This document shows positions 7,905 through 20,172 of a stretch of 64,000 bases of DNA, piece after piece. The position numbers and the translations under genes were made by a program. The stretch is taken from assembly GCA_013420905.1 (NCBI GenBank), contig JAAXNY010000021.1:310001-374000 (forward strand). The letters run 5' to 3'. Origin of the DNA: Collybia mongolica (lineage: Eukaryota; Basidiomycota; Agaricomycetes; Agaricales; Clitocybaceae). Each line of letters opens with the position of its first letter. Position 1 is the first letter of the stretch. The notes beneath the pieces are model-generated. The model did no database searches. It saw only the letters and a list, made by a program, of their open reading frames with translations, and had not been told where the DNA came from.

Positions 7905-10900
7905 GCGCGGAAGGCAAGCACAGGGCACGAGCCATGGCAGAAGTGGGAGTAGAAGACATATTTGTTTAGAGGAGTTGGAGCGTTTGAGCGATGCGAATAG
8001 CAAAGAAATTTAGAAATGGGCTATAAAGTCCAAATTGTCTAAAACTTAGCAAGGGCGCGAGCTTTTTAAAACGCACAACCCTGCATTGCGAAGCTCTAAA
8101 GGACAAGCAGGAGTACCGATCTCTTGCTGAAGTGTCAGAAACATAACGAGAGAAAGGTTCAGATGACTGAAATATCTGTAAAGCGATGTCCGAATGTCAA
8201 GTACTCTCTCAGGAGACGTATATAACTGTCACAATCCTGATGGGAAGTAAACCTCTGGGCTCGATCCCAACATCGTGCGCCTACCTGTCTAAAAGCGGAA
8301 CCGTTGTAACCTTGTACTGAAAGATTAGACGCGTGCAGACCTGAAGTATTGGACCAACATGCTGGCAAAGAGAGACTGAGGACAGTCTACATTTGTGGTA
8401 TGGGGGAGATGATAGGGCCCAAAATTGTTTGCACTTATAAAGTCGACAAGTAAGGCTATTAGTATCATTTCTAATAACCAAGTAAATGGTAATAAAGGAT
8501 TAGAGTCGAGCTCCAAGACGGCTAATCAGAGTGAACTAGTCTAATGGATAATACACTATCAGTACAGAGGACTATGAGTACGGTCTATTATCAGTCCTAT
8601 TCACCATGCCCGGTTACAACCTCGGTGTCTTAGTTCATAAGTAACCGTTGTAGTATGATATCATTAGTCTGGGGATCATCATTAATAGGAGAAGTAATTG
8701 TAAATTCAGGACTTGCACAACCCGATCCTAGTCAGGGGTACTTGGTGTTAACTACTGGAAGCGACGGGACCCCGTGAATAGCAACCGGGACAATCAGGAG
8801 GAGTAAATGACAGTGCCGCGCTGTTTTAAATAACAAAGCGTGCGGTCGGGACTTGATAAGAGTTAGCCAGCTCTTTCAATATTTGATAAGTAACCAGTAA
8901 ACGGCATAATTGGCATGCATGGCGCGCGCGCAAAGTTGTAGAGGACGCATCAGCATTGAATACAGATCCTTGGCGCGCGGGAGCGCAGTTCCGTGTAAAA
9001 TTTACAATTCTGTATGATATTTAGTTTGTACACTATAAATAGACTGTAGATGAGTAGCGCTAAAGCAAGGAATCTTGCCCCCACTTCGCGCTACTATAGA
9101 GTATACAAATCACATTTGTTAAAACACTATTGCGTGCCCAAATTAAGGATCAGATTGCTTCAACGTGTCTTGATTGGAATTGATTGAAGAACCACAGAAT
9201 TAAAGAAACTTAGTTCACTTGGAACTTAGTACCGTATTGTCCGTTGGAATTACTAGGCACTTGGCCTTAGTGCACTTGGCACTGTATTGTTTGATAAGTT
9301 GCTTGGACTTATAGATCCGCTTGGGATCATTAATAATTGAACGTACACTTGGTACTCAGTCTATTGGATCGAGAGATATTATAAATATACCTAGCAGGTT
9401 TTTAAACCTGTGTTGAAGCTTTTGTCTAAATCAAACCCATTGAGAGATCATTGGAAAGGGCTTTGGCTAGTACTATTCAAAGCTTAGTGCTTCTAAGCAC
9501 TTGAACCCGAACTCAAAACAGGCAATTCCTACTGTTCGTGTGTTGATTGTTAGGTTTGGTGTGTGTGTGTAAGGGATTACATTTCATAGCATCAGCACAC
9601 TGATAGCCCAGGAGCCCCCTTTCACCGGCTCTGACCGGATTCGGAATTTATAAGTACAACACCGGTTTTTTAATAAACCCGAAGACGTACCCACAAGCCA
9701 GTATTATTTCTGTTTTCCTGCTTTTCATATTCTCTACCAACACCTCTCACCCCAAGCACAGACAAAGCTCCTCTATAGGCAGGCAATGGTTAAATTGATA
9801 GTGGATTGTGCACAGCCTGGTCCGTTTCTGCTCCTTAGCTCTCGGTTTTTCTCACAGCAAGGTACCAGTTGCAGTTGGCCCGTTGATGACACTGATCTGT
9901 GTTTTAGACTTCTGCATGTTTTGCTCAGCTAAGCCCTACTCCGTCTCCATTGGCCACCCTAAGATATCCATCCGGGTCCCTGACTAGTTGTAACATCACC
10001 ATTCTCTGAAACATGTGGTATATGAATGGATACATACTCATGTCCCTATTATTGACTCCAAAACAACCCCCTGCATCGAGCTCAGATTATCCAGGCATGC
10101 ACATGTCACTATGGAAACACGAGACCCAATGGACAACTCAAAATTAGTTTGGCTAGGGTGTTGTGTGAGCTATTGTGTTCTAGTGTACTTTCTTCTTGTC
10201 ATACTTCTTTTTAGTGATGATTCCAGTTCATTATTGAGCAACAGATGATTCACAACCAGGCCATACCCTGATCAAAGCCCTTCCACCATCTTTTAGTAAG
10301 GTCTGTCATACCTGATCTATCTAAGGAACCAATATCTATATATAGCTGTTCAATTTTTTTTGGTATCTATGCGGCAGCTCATACCGCGACGCTTGCATGT
10401 CTACCTCAGCGTTCATTTGTTTACATTGATGAGATTTCACCATGCACTTATCAAAACAAACTGCTAATTGTTTGTCATTAACTAGGACAGTACACTAGAC
10501 GAGACTTGAACATGTACATGGCGCGTACTCCATTTGGCATAAGTTTGGGGCAAGCTCCACAGAGCATCCACATCCGGGCCAAACTTATTCAATGATCCTT
10601 TAACTCATTACACAATTCCTCTATCTATTCCTGTCTCATACAACACCCAATGTGCACCATGCATTCGCAGAAATCTACCTCTAGCTCTCTGTATATCTGC
10701 AATTCTGCATAGTTAATATCTTGGTCATCACTATGTACCTCTGTCCCATTCCTACCATGCGTTCCAGTTCAAATATGGAGGCTTTACCACTTAAGGGGAT
10801 AGACCGCACAACGTGTCTCTACAGAAATCAGACTTAACATCGCTACATTTGCCTTCCATTTAGCTCTATTTCAGGTGTGAGGGGAAAATTTTCCGTCTGG

Positions 10901-13096
10901 GCCATGGGTCAAGATTGAGGATGGTTTTGTGGGTGCTGTGTACTGCCTCTGGTCCAGTACTGTTCAAGTAAGTAAGCACCAACATACCCCAGCTGTAGAT
11001 GCGCACCACTACACTTGTTGATTCGTCCTTGGGTGCAAGTTCCTGGTAGTGTGGAGGTTGGACTCATTAATTGACCAAAGAGCTTCTTGGATCCTGTACT
11101 CCAGCTGCTCACCTTTGAGAAGAAAATGAAAGACATGCAGGGTATAAGCATCTTTAAATTTGCAGAAGTGACCTTCTTTTTTGAAGTAAATTCAAGGTTG
11201 TCCCGCTTCCCCCTTCCCCACATGTCAGCATCAAGGTAGTTGTTGGGGTAATTCTATTACCAAGGCTATGGCTGCATACAGTTGTTCAGCGAAGAACAGC
11301 TGAGCACAGTAGCAAGGGATGGTGTAGGATCAAGGAGGTCTTAAAGTAGGGCTTCCAGCGTGGATCTGATGAAGCATTGGAAGTCATACAGTGTGGGTGG
11401 TGCGCACCTTCTGGATTGAACAGTCAAACATGTAATTGTCCATAATGATGTCCATGCCCGATAGTTGTAGTGTTTTAATCCCCCAGATGGTGAAACGTGA
11501 GACGAGAGGAGGTACACCCGAGATTGCGCCTGAGTCAAATAGCCGAGGGATCATTGTGATGACACAAATTTGATCACCCTTCTGATTTAAGCATCAAGGG
11601 GATTGGGTACGCTGAGACCTGAGCAATCAGTAATGTACAACCAGAGCATCCGATTGAGATGTACCTATGTGAAAGAAAATAAAAAACAATAAACCTCCTT
11701 AGGAACCCTTGCATCAGCCCTCAGTGCCTCTGCGAGCTCATCCGAGCCCTGCTTCAAGCTACAGCTATCCCGACTAACTACAACTATTCATTGGCACCTC
11801 CTTTTTTCTGAAAACAATTGCCAATGACTTGAACATGGGTTTTCGGAAATGCGTATAATTGGAATCTTGGATTACTTTTTTGGCTGATATAATGTGTTCC
11901 CCACATGCCCAACAGCTCCAGTCCCTCTGCGACTCCCATGGCCACAGGGGAGTGACATGCTCTTCTCCACAACTGCTAACCTATACTCATACTTAGCCCG
12001 TTCCTATGCGTCTCTCAGATTTGTGTATTTCTTTGAAATTGAGTCTACCATTGAGCGTATTTGAGCAAGGGACAGGATATGGACGGTGTGTGCGCAACCT
12101 CTACAAGTCATGGACAAGTGTGAGATGAGCATGTGTGGTTTGACTTTAAGGCACCGTTTAGTGCGAGGGCACGTGTTTGCCTCAGCGCCCCTTGACCTGG
12201 ACTCCAACTGGACTGTACCGTCCATTATTGAATGTTATTCCTTTGCACTATTTTCTTGCCACAGTCCCCACAAGTACCAAATGTAACTTTTGTCACTCGA
12301 TTGGTTGGGTTAGATGGGCTCAACGGTGTGCACATGTGGGGCCAAGAGCTGAAGGATCTGAAAGGCCCACTTATGCAGCTTTCACCGTCGTACTGGATTT
12401 GCGAGGACAAATACCTATGCGCCGCGTTCCAATATTGACGTTGAGTTCAAAGTAGAGGGACAAAGTTGGGGGAGGAGAAGGATCGAGTTACTGGGCTGGG
12501 TTGAGGGCTCACGGGTGAATCTACATTTATAAGGTGAAGGCTGTCTCAGGTCCCCTTTGCATGTGGAAATGCTTAGTCGCTATCGGCTTCATGCAAACTG
12601 CTTGAAACTACCCCCACAAAATGATGTATCCTTGAACAGTTGGTGTCGTGGCCACCAGACATAGATCAACACCACCCACCAATCCGACAGCTCTGGGGTT
12701 TTTTGGATGTTTACATGATCTCGTCAAACTTCCCGTTCTCTGGAGAACCTGCCAGGGTGGTAAAGCCATGAAGGCACATACGATTGGCATGATACTGGAA
12801 TAATGGAACATTCTGGTACCAGGTCATGATGGAGAAGTATTGATGTCTTTAAGATGCTGCACACATCCGCCCACCAATCATTTGTGCCATGGTCATGAGT
12901 GGGTTCTTGGTTTATATAATACGTTTATGATGAAGGATTTGCGTTGCCTTGCAACTTCCAGGGCACCTCCAGCAATCCCCGCGTTTACTACATTAATACA
13001 AAGACATATTTTGATTCCTATCAGAGAAAGTAACAAAAAATCCTTATTCCTATATGGACCTAGATCTTCTGACAATATTAGGTCAGGTATTGGTGC
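7905..13096. other. 5.2 kb without a supported gene
   Basis: No frame longer than about 100 codons shows recognisable similarity on either strand. A TATAAATAG sequence lies at about 9044, and a degenerate ~50 bp repeat (ACTTGG...ACTTAGT...GTATTGT) at about 9205-9370, as seen in LTRs, so a decayed LTR between about 8.5 and 9.6 kb is possible. A minus-strand frame at 12225-12004 (KPHMLISHL) recalls a transposase C-terminus of the KDZ kind, but too weakly to call. A short GT repeat lies at about 9558. Confidence 0.4.
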
Positions 13097-14490
13097 TTAG
13101 ACCGCCCCTAAATCGCTGATAGAATTTTTATTTTCTGTAGATATGCCAGTTTCCCCAACAGACGTAGGACGCGCAATCTCAAGGTTATTCGTGCTTCCTT
13201 CAAAAGCGATGGGCAGCAAGGAAGCGTTTATAATATAAACCTGTTCAAATGTGTGTTGACTGTTCACAAGAGTGAAAACTAGAAATGGGTGGATATTCTG
13301 CACATGGGAAGTGCCTTGAGAATAATGAGGGGGATCCAAGAAAGAACAGGTTCTCACCCCAAATCCAAAATATAAGCTTACAAACACATGTAGAAGATGT
13401 GGATGGTGCAACGCCAAATATGAAGGGCAGATATAAATCATCTAGGGTGGGGAGGTTATTAATCGTTCCCTGGTAACATAAATGACATACCTGGAAAACA
13501 CAAAACACAACTCCCATTTTCACAAGTATGGTGAGGACTGACTCCCCTCTGGTGCGCCCACTCCTTGTACTGTAGAATACAGCCATCTCCCCTCTGTGGA
13601 TCCTGTAATAGTTAAATGTCTATACCATTAGGGGAATATGTGTCTTACCAATATGCATGGCCAATGAGGCCAGTGGTCATAAGGTTGGTTCCAAAGGACA
13701 AGGCTACAGCAGTGAAAAAACCAGGCCACCCCCAATAGCCTGAAGAGACTATACTGGATAGAAAGCATCCCATATGCATGGCTGAAAGTTGAACAGTTAA
13801 GGTAATTGCTGTAATGGAAGAGGGAGAAATGACAACATACCAATTGAGGCAAGTAAAGAGATGCATGGAAATATTATCAACCACCGCCTGCGTTGCACGA
13901 GAGCATATGCCCTCCATATAAGAATGCAATCGTTTAAAGAAGTCTGCAGCAAGATGGAAATCTCAACATCTTACTGGATCATCACTATACTCTGGAATCG
14001 TACTGAAATAACATCGACACAATTGCCTACAATCTGAAACCAGATAGTCCGGGTATTCTGCGGGATAAGCAGTAATCTGTCCGCCAAATGCACATCCAGA
14101 TATCGAAAAAATAACAGGTCCACAAAACTTGCAATGGTTGCAAGCCGAAAGCACTTGGCAACTGTTACAACCATGAATGTAAGAGAGTATATAAAGACCC
14201 ATAACCTAGTGTTGCGTGACGGGACGTCTCTTTTCCTGGTACAGTGTCATTCTTCCGATATTTGATCATCAAAAAATGTGACGCACAGCAACATTGCCAT
14301 GTAGTGGACAAAGAGCACCACAAGGGAGCCTCAAATCGCAAACTTACTCGCCACATAGGTGCATTAAGAAAGTAACATGCACACCATAAAAAAAGGTCGG
14401 TATTGTTGTTATGATAATTTGAAGTGAAACTTCTTTTCCCACTTGAGATAGTATAGCAAATTCCAAGTGAGCAGGCATTCCAGAGGACAT
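13097..14490 (-). CDS. seven-transmembrane protein of an Agaricomycete-expanded family (copy 1)
   Basis: Seven exons on the minus strand keep phase: 14490-14348, 14235-14004, 13943-13841, 13781-13649, 13602-13491, 13441-13358, 13297-13097, giving 335 residues. Introns are 49-112 nt with GT-AG ends. Hydrophobic segments include FFYGVHVTFLM, RLWVFIYSLTFMVVTV, the RRRWLIIFPCISLLASI stretch, ALSFGTNLMTTGLIGHAYW, a helix ending GVVFCVFQ, and HPFLVFTLVNSQ. The order and motifs (IWRAY..RRRW, GTN..T.LIG..YW, YP/HP...LVN) match a large family of Agaricomycete membrane proteins of unknown role, and match the second copy 8.8 kb away. Exon 6 reads better as family sequence in a different frame (FGVAPSTSS), so that exon may carry compensating indels. 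The ligand is unknown; a receptor-like role is only a guess. Confidence 0.7.
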
Positions 14491-16373
14491 TCTATGGCAC
14501 AAAGGTTTTGGGGTAACAATTATTGATGTACTTAACATATATATACGACAATGTCAAAAACATCCAGGAACTGAGGCCAACTGTTGGAATCCCCAAATTA
14601 GTCATGTCAAAAACTGCGATGCGGACGTCATTATAGACAAGCATGCGGCCCTTCGAAGCCTGTTGTTGGCCGAAAATATAATGTATGGTACTAAAAGGAG
14701 CTTCGAGGCTCCTATCATCAATAATTTTTTGCAGTTGTCAACTTGCTGTGCAAGGGTTTTAGCGTTTGGAGTCCTGCAGGGAATAGGACGAATGCTTCTG
14801 CCAGTGGTATATAGAGTAAAGGACGCCAATACAGCACACGCAGTATGAGGAACAGAATGACTTAATGTCAAACTCTAAAAAAAAGGGCGTAAAGCTTCTA
14901 CCATAGAGGAGTGAGTCAGTCTAAGCCTTCATAGAGGTGGGGTCAGCCAAAGCTTGGCCCGGTATCCTGCCAAGCACCCCCACCTCTCCCACTGGGGGAA
15001 AACCAAATGGGGATGAAAACTAAGAAATACCAAGCATACAACGCGAGGTCCAAAGAGCCATGCCCATGATGACCAAGAATGCCCGTCAAAGATGGGGACA
15101 ATGTGACACTAGCAGGAACAACTGTCACAAATACGTGGCTCCTGCCAGAACCCTTCATTGAGTCATGTGCGTGCATCAACTGATCAACCCTGCAGTTACA
15201 ATTCACAGCAAATCATTCATATTACAAAAACTCTCATGATCAGTGCCCCTTGGAAAATTCATGACGCTGTGCATTTTTTCTCTAACAGGTCTTACGTCCT
15301 CTTTCTCCTGCATTCACCGATCAGCCCAATGTCGGAATCCCAACACCACTCGGACTCAGGGAGGCTCAGTTGTATTAGATTCAAGATCTGGAGTAGATGC
15401 AGAGCAATTGATATCCAGATTGCAATGCAGACCCTGCGGCAAGACAAAAGAAACTGATCTGTCGAATTAGGAAGACGGGTCCCTCCATGTACAAAAGGCT
15501 GGCACCTATCAATTGATTTCATCTTTTTTTCTTGTATCCATTGATTAGCGCCTTCCGATTAACATCTCATTGAATCTGAAAAAAAAAATACCCCTGTCCC
15601 CCAGCCAAAATGAGAACAGTCACTCAGGACTATCCGCATACACTCACGACCAGTTAAGCAACATGGACCCATTGTATGACTCTCAATGCTAACCTAGTGA
15701 TTGCAGTATTTCCTGAACCAACAAGAATCCAGCTATAGGATCTGCCTGGAGTGAAACAATTGCTGAGGTACCATACGATAGGCAGGGGAGCATGAGTGTG
15801 GGAAGGCGACATTGAGTTGCGTAAAAAGGATGTATCTAGTTGCAGAGTGACAGTGCGGGAAGATTGGCAATGGATGTAGTATGCGCAGGTGCGCGCAAGC
15901 ACGAGCGTCAAAAAGGAGGGTAGCTATTCGTATCGGATGTGACCCTAATTGCAAATGGTTGAGAAGGTTTGTACATGGAAGTGGAGAGGCGGATGTGAGT
16001 ACATTGAAGGTGGGTCGGATAGTAGGACCAAGGAAGTAATAGAAATGGTGATTCCCAAAATTCTCTCAAGGACGATGGAAAAAAAAAACACGATCATTGA
16101 TGAGATAGATGGAAATATCATCACTATTCGCCCCAAGCATTCAGACCAGGTACATCCAATTTTTATAATTCAGTCCACACAGACCGAAACATGGATTTAA
16201 GACACACCACAGCGGAAATAACTCTCTTGGGCTAGTTTGTGTTCGGATAAAAAAGTGCAGTCATCAATGAGATGAATGCAAGCGCCTTCATTTTCGAAAT
16301 GTTAGCGGGCTGATCTCGTTAAAGGGAACCATTACATTGAAGCAGTGCCCGTGAACCTACCTTGTTAAAATCT
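14491..16373. other. 1.9 kb without a supported gene
   Basis: Only short frames are present on both strands. I see no conserved motif, repeat or RNA gene. Confidence 0.4.
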
Positions 16374-17306
16374 TCAAAGTAAATTTGAGAGCTCTGACAT
16401 AACCCTGACAGCGGCTGAACAGTGGTTGACACCCTGGAGTAAATGAAGTTGCAGGTCGCGAAGTGCGTCAGTCACGTGTATTTCTGACATCCTCAACGTG
16501 ATGACGTCATAGCTGTGCAACAGGCCCACACAGGCCCCCGGACGCTCCCATATACCTTCGGCCGAAATTTTGGGGATTTCAGACCCCAAATTGGCCAAAA
16601 TCTTCGACCTAAGATAGGGGATTTGAGAGAAATTTTTTGAAATCTTCGGCCCATTATTGGGGATTTCAGAGCCTCGCGGCCAAAACTTTTTGGGTAATTG
16701 TTATGTAAATAAATGGTGAGGTTGACGTTTGCGATTCGTAACGTCTGCATCGAGAAGTTGGTTCGGATCACAAGTGGGAAGGAAGTTTGCAAAGAAGGTG
16801 AAAAAAAAAAGGCTTTCTCTCAATCGCGTCGAGTCAGGATGGCACCCAGCACTAAAACAGCTGCCCGATTTTTTAACATCTATGTTTGTTTTCTATGTTT
16901 GTTTTCTATGTTTTCCGTATGTTTTATGTTTTAAACATAAACCCCAGCCTGGATAGGGGATTTGAGACCTAAAACATTGGGGATTTGAGACCGATTTTCG
17001 GGAAATTTCGGGCCGAAGGTATATGGGAGCATCCGGGGGCCTGCCCACACCTCCCATTTTCAGTTGTTCGCCTTTCAACGCGATTGCAGGGGTGTCAGTT
17101 TGGAGGCGACTTTGTATGAAAATTTGGATTGAGTTGGGTTGAAGTTGGAATACATTGGGAGAGGAACATTGTACTTCTCTGTGGTGCACCTTGAACCCAC
17201 AATATAGGCCGTGGCAATTGAATTCCTTAAAGATAGTCGCACCCGGATTGCCTATATGCTTAAACCGAACGGCAATTATATCCATCTCATTGGTGGCCGT
17301 AGTCAC
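16374..17306 (-). pseudogene. open frame of unknown function interrupted by a hAT-like element
   Basis: Minus-strand frames 17306-17043 and 16523-16374 become one continuous frame of about 139 codons when the inserted element (16532-17042) and one copy of its 8 bp duplication are left out, reading ...KMGGVG then LLHSYDV.... No family is recognised and the frame could be a chance one. The precise in-frame join is the only sign of coding. Confidence 0.35.
16532..17042. mobile_element. hAT-like non-autonomous element (MITE), 511 bp
   Basis: The terminal inverted repeats are about 40 bp: both ends start AGGCCCCCGGAYGCTCCCA and continue TATACCTTCGGCC. A perfect 8 bp duplication GCCCACAC flanks it (16524-16531 and 17043-17050); 8 bp is the hAT superfamily length. 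Inside, the unit GGGGATTTSAGA is repeated at least five times near the two ends. It has no transposase frame. Confidence 0.85.
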
Positions 17307-19364
17307 AGACGGACGTGAAGCACCTACTGTGTAGGAGTGAATTAGGCTAAGCCTTTACGACGTGAATCCTCAGACGCAAGGCCAAGAATATGGATTCAGT
17401 TGGAAACTTGACCCGGTATCTAGGCTGTAATTAACTTTAGAGGCACTCACCTGTCTATGGACAAAAATTCCAAACCTCCGCTTCAAGAAAACCCCCTTAT
17501 AGTATATGAAATCTCATAGCCCCACTTTATCCCGCCAGCATTTTGCAGCGAGCTCCAATGCGTGATGGCGCCACTGCGGACTAAAGGGGGATGAAAACTC
17601 AACGACACCGGATATGACGATCGAAAACAACAGTCAAAAAAGAGATGTATGAGAATAATGAATATATCCTGCCAGGGTCCTGTACTGCGTTGCGCGCCTC
17701 TATAAGAATGTTTGGCTTGGGGGCAGTGGGCGGTGGCCAGGCAAGCGCCAGGTCAATCAGCTGCGGATCAGGTACATAAGACGAACGAGCACCAATAATA
17801 TAAATAAACACGACCCTCAACATTGCAGTGATCCGGCGGCTTGATGTCAATCACGCGTGCTCGTTGAGGATGCGTATCACCCTGAGCACCCACCAGCACC
17901 ATTGCAGGAATGCACATGTATACACCGGAAAATAGAGCCGAGACGCTCTGATAGCGGAATAAATTTGAAGTTAGACTTGGGTTATGCACAGTACAATGGG
18001 CAAAGGGGAAGGTAGTCAGGGAGTTGCGCAAAAGGGGCAGGTCTTTTCGGAGAGGTCCCTGTACGTCTCAAACGTGATTTTCTGGGTCCATCTCACAACA
18101 TTCTCTGAATTTTCTGATAAACATTACGCTGGATGGGGACTAGTTTGGTCAGCGACGCCCCGCGCTTCCAATATGGCACCTTTGATGTTACTCCTACATT
18201 GTTAATGCTCCCAATAAAGCACGAAAATGACCGCCTTGGGTTTGGAAGTGCCAGGATTGTCGGTATCCACGTTCTGCTGAAGTGTACCATTCCTACGCTG
18301 CTCCCCGGCCTATGTACAGTATATCTTCGCCCCTCTCGGCCATACTGTTCTTGCTCCCTCCCAAATTTCTCGTTCTTTCGGCCGACGATGTATCTAGACT
18401 CCAATGTTGCAGGTATGGAGGGGCGTGTGAATAGAAACGTTATCGATTGTTGATGAGCATAAATTGCAAGGCACCAGATATTATTCTGGAGTCCGTTCGG
18501 AATGATGCGAGGCCACGTGTTTATCTTGGCGGCCCTACACCTCCCTCAAAGTTCAACGTGCACTGTTTGCAAACTGTTTGTCTTTCTGTTACTCGAATAC
18601 AAGAATACATTTGGCACCGACTGGTGGTATATCAGCTGGGCATGTTATCCAACATATCAACGTACAACAAAGTCGAGGTGACCCTGACAACGGCATTTGA
18701 TATTGAATGGCATCACAGGCCAGCTGCCGACCACACGAATACAACGCGAGCTCGGGGCGAGTCCACGTAAGCTGTCCTTCTACAGCTGCAGGCATGACAC
18801 ATGATTGGTTAATGAAGCATATTGTGACGTAGGTAATGCGGGGTGGGTGTGCAGTGCTCTGGAGACATGCCTTTCGTTCGATCAGGTGAGTATCAATTCC
18901 CCACGCCCCAGAAATAGAAGCACTGGTTGGGCGTGGATACGTGTGGGATTCGGCATGCTGAGAGGGTGCATCTGCCACACACCATCCATCGCTCCATAGT
19001 GTGGGGTAGGATTACTTGAGTGAGTTTGAAAGACCAGATTTCAAGGAAGTCTCGTGCTAGAGGAGGCGAGGGTATGTTAAGAGTTGATAGTGGCTGCCAC
19101 ATTGAGGTAATCTAAAAACCAGTGGTCAGCGTTCGTGGGTCAATGGAAATTAACAGGGTACTGGCATACAGTAGACAGTTACTGGAAGGGACATAAACGG
19201 TAGGTAGCGATTAATGAAAAAGAGTGTGTTGCTAGCGATTCCCTTTGATCTCCAGACATGCTTTATCTTGGAGAGAGTCCCTTGTGAGTGTAGTTCAGAA
19301 CTTTTAAGAGGAGAAGGCATACCTCGAGATCCAGAGTCTGAGAATAGTCGAAAATCTGTCCAAA
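17307..19364. other. 2 kb without a supported gene
   Basis: Minus-strand frames at 18031-17768 and 17850-17599 contain hydrophobic stretches (LFSGVYMCIPAMVLVG and MLRVVFIYIIG) and could be remnants of a membrane protein, but no splice model holds together. Nothing else stands out. Confidence 0.35.
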
Positions 19365-19372
19365 GATGAGCG

Positions 19373-20164
19373 TAGGGCTGCACGCCGTATCCGTATTAAC
19401 GGCAATACGGTAGCCGTATTACGGTGGCCGTATCCGTCCCGTCGTCACCCAAACGCACCCCTTTGACGGTACGGTGTACGGTACGGGTATCCGCCGTCCG
19501 GCCCGTCAATTGACGGCCGTTGACGGCTCGATACGGGTATACGGCCCACGTGACTTCGAAAATGCGCCTCGTCGATGCATTTGCACAAAAGACTGGCGTG
19601 ATGATGCATTTACCTCCCCAGATGACAGAAGAAGGGTTGTAGCATCAACCCCTCTACTTTGTGTGCTGGGATTGCACTCTGTATCACGTCCTCTTCCCAT
19701 TGGTGATGGATGCTCGAAGGGGAGCGACATATCAGGGCGGAGGGATATAAGATACAACACTAAGGTTAGTTTACGGCCTGTAAACATTTGATGGGAACGG
19801 CGCGCTTCCTGCCAAATCATAAATTCAGTGCAGAGGTATGTGTTCTGATTCACGTACCTGGTGAGATCATCAATAACAGCTGTACTCTTGCATATTACAG
19901 ATATTCCGCTGTCAAAAACAGTCCCTTGAGGCAAGAAGTGCAATCACAACACAACGAGAGGGCATACATCCAATACTCACAAAGTTATTGTAAGATCTAT
20001 TAGCCGTATGCCCGTATTAGCCCGTCAACTGCCGTATTGGCACCCGTACCGTGCCGTCGGGCTTGCCGCCGAAGGGTGTACGGTTACGGTTACGGCAAAC
20101 CCGTCGCCGTCAGAACCGTAAACTATACGGCCGTATGCCGTATACGGTACGGTGTGCAGCCCTA
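19373..20164. mobile_element. hAT-like non-autonomous element with CCGTA subterminal arrays, 792 bp
   Basis: The ends TAGGGCTGCACGCCGTA and TACGGTGTGCAGCCCTA are inverted, with mismatches only after the first 11 bases. The 8 bp flanks GATGAGCG (19365-19372) and GATGAGTG (20165-20172) differ at one base. About 170 bp at each end is filled with CCGTA/TACGG units in both orientations, which could fold into long hairpins. The ~430 bp core has no transposase and no recognised coding sequence. Confidence 0.85.
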
Positions 20165-20172
20165 GATGAGTG

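Noticed and set aside
12004..12225. KDZ-type transposase fragment on the minus strand
   Set aside because: Only a KPHMLISHL-like stretch fits; neighbouring catalytic or structural motifs are missing.
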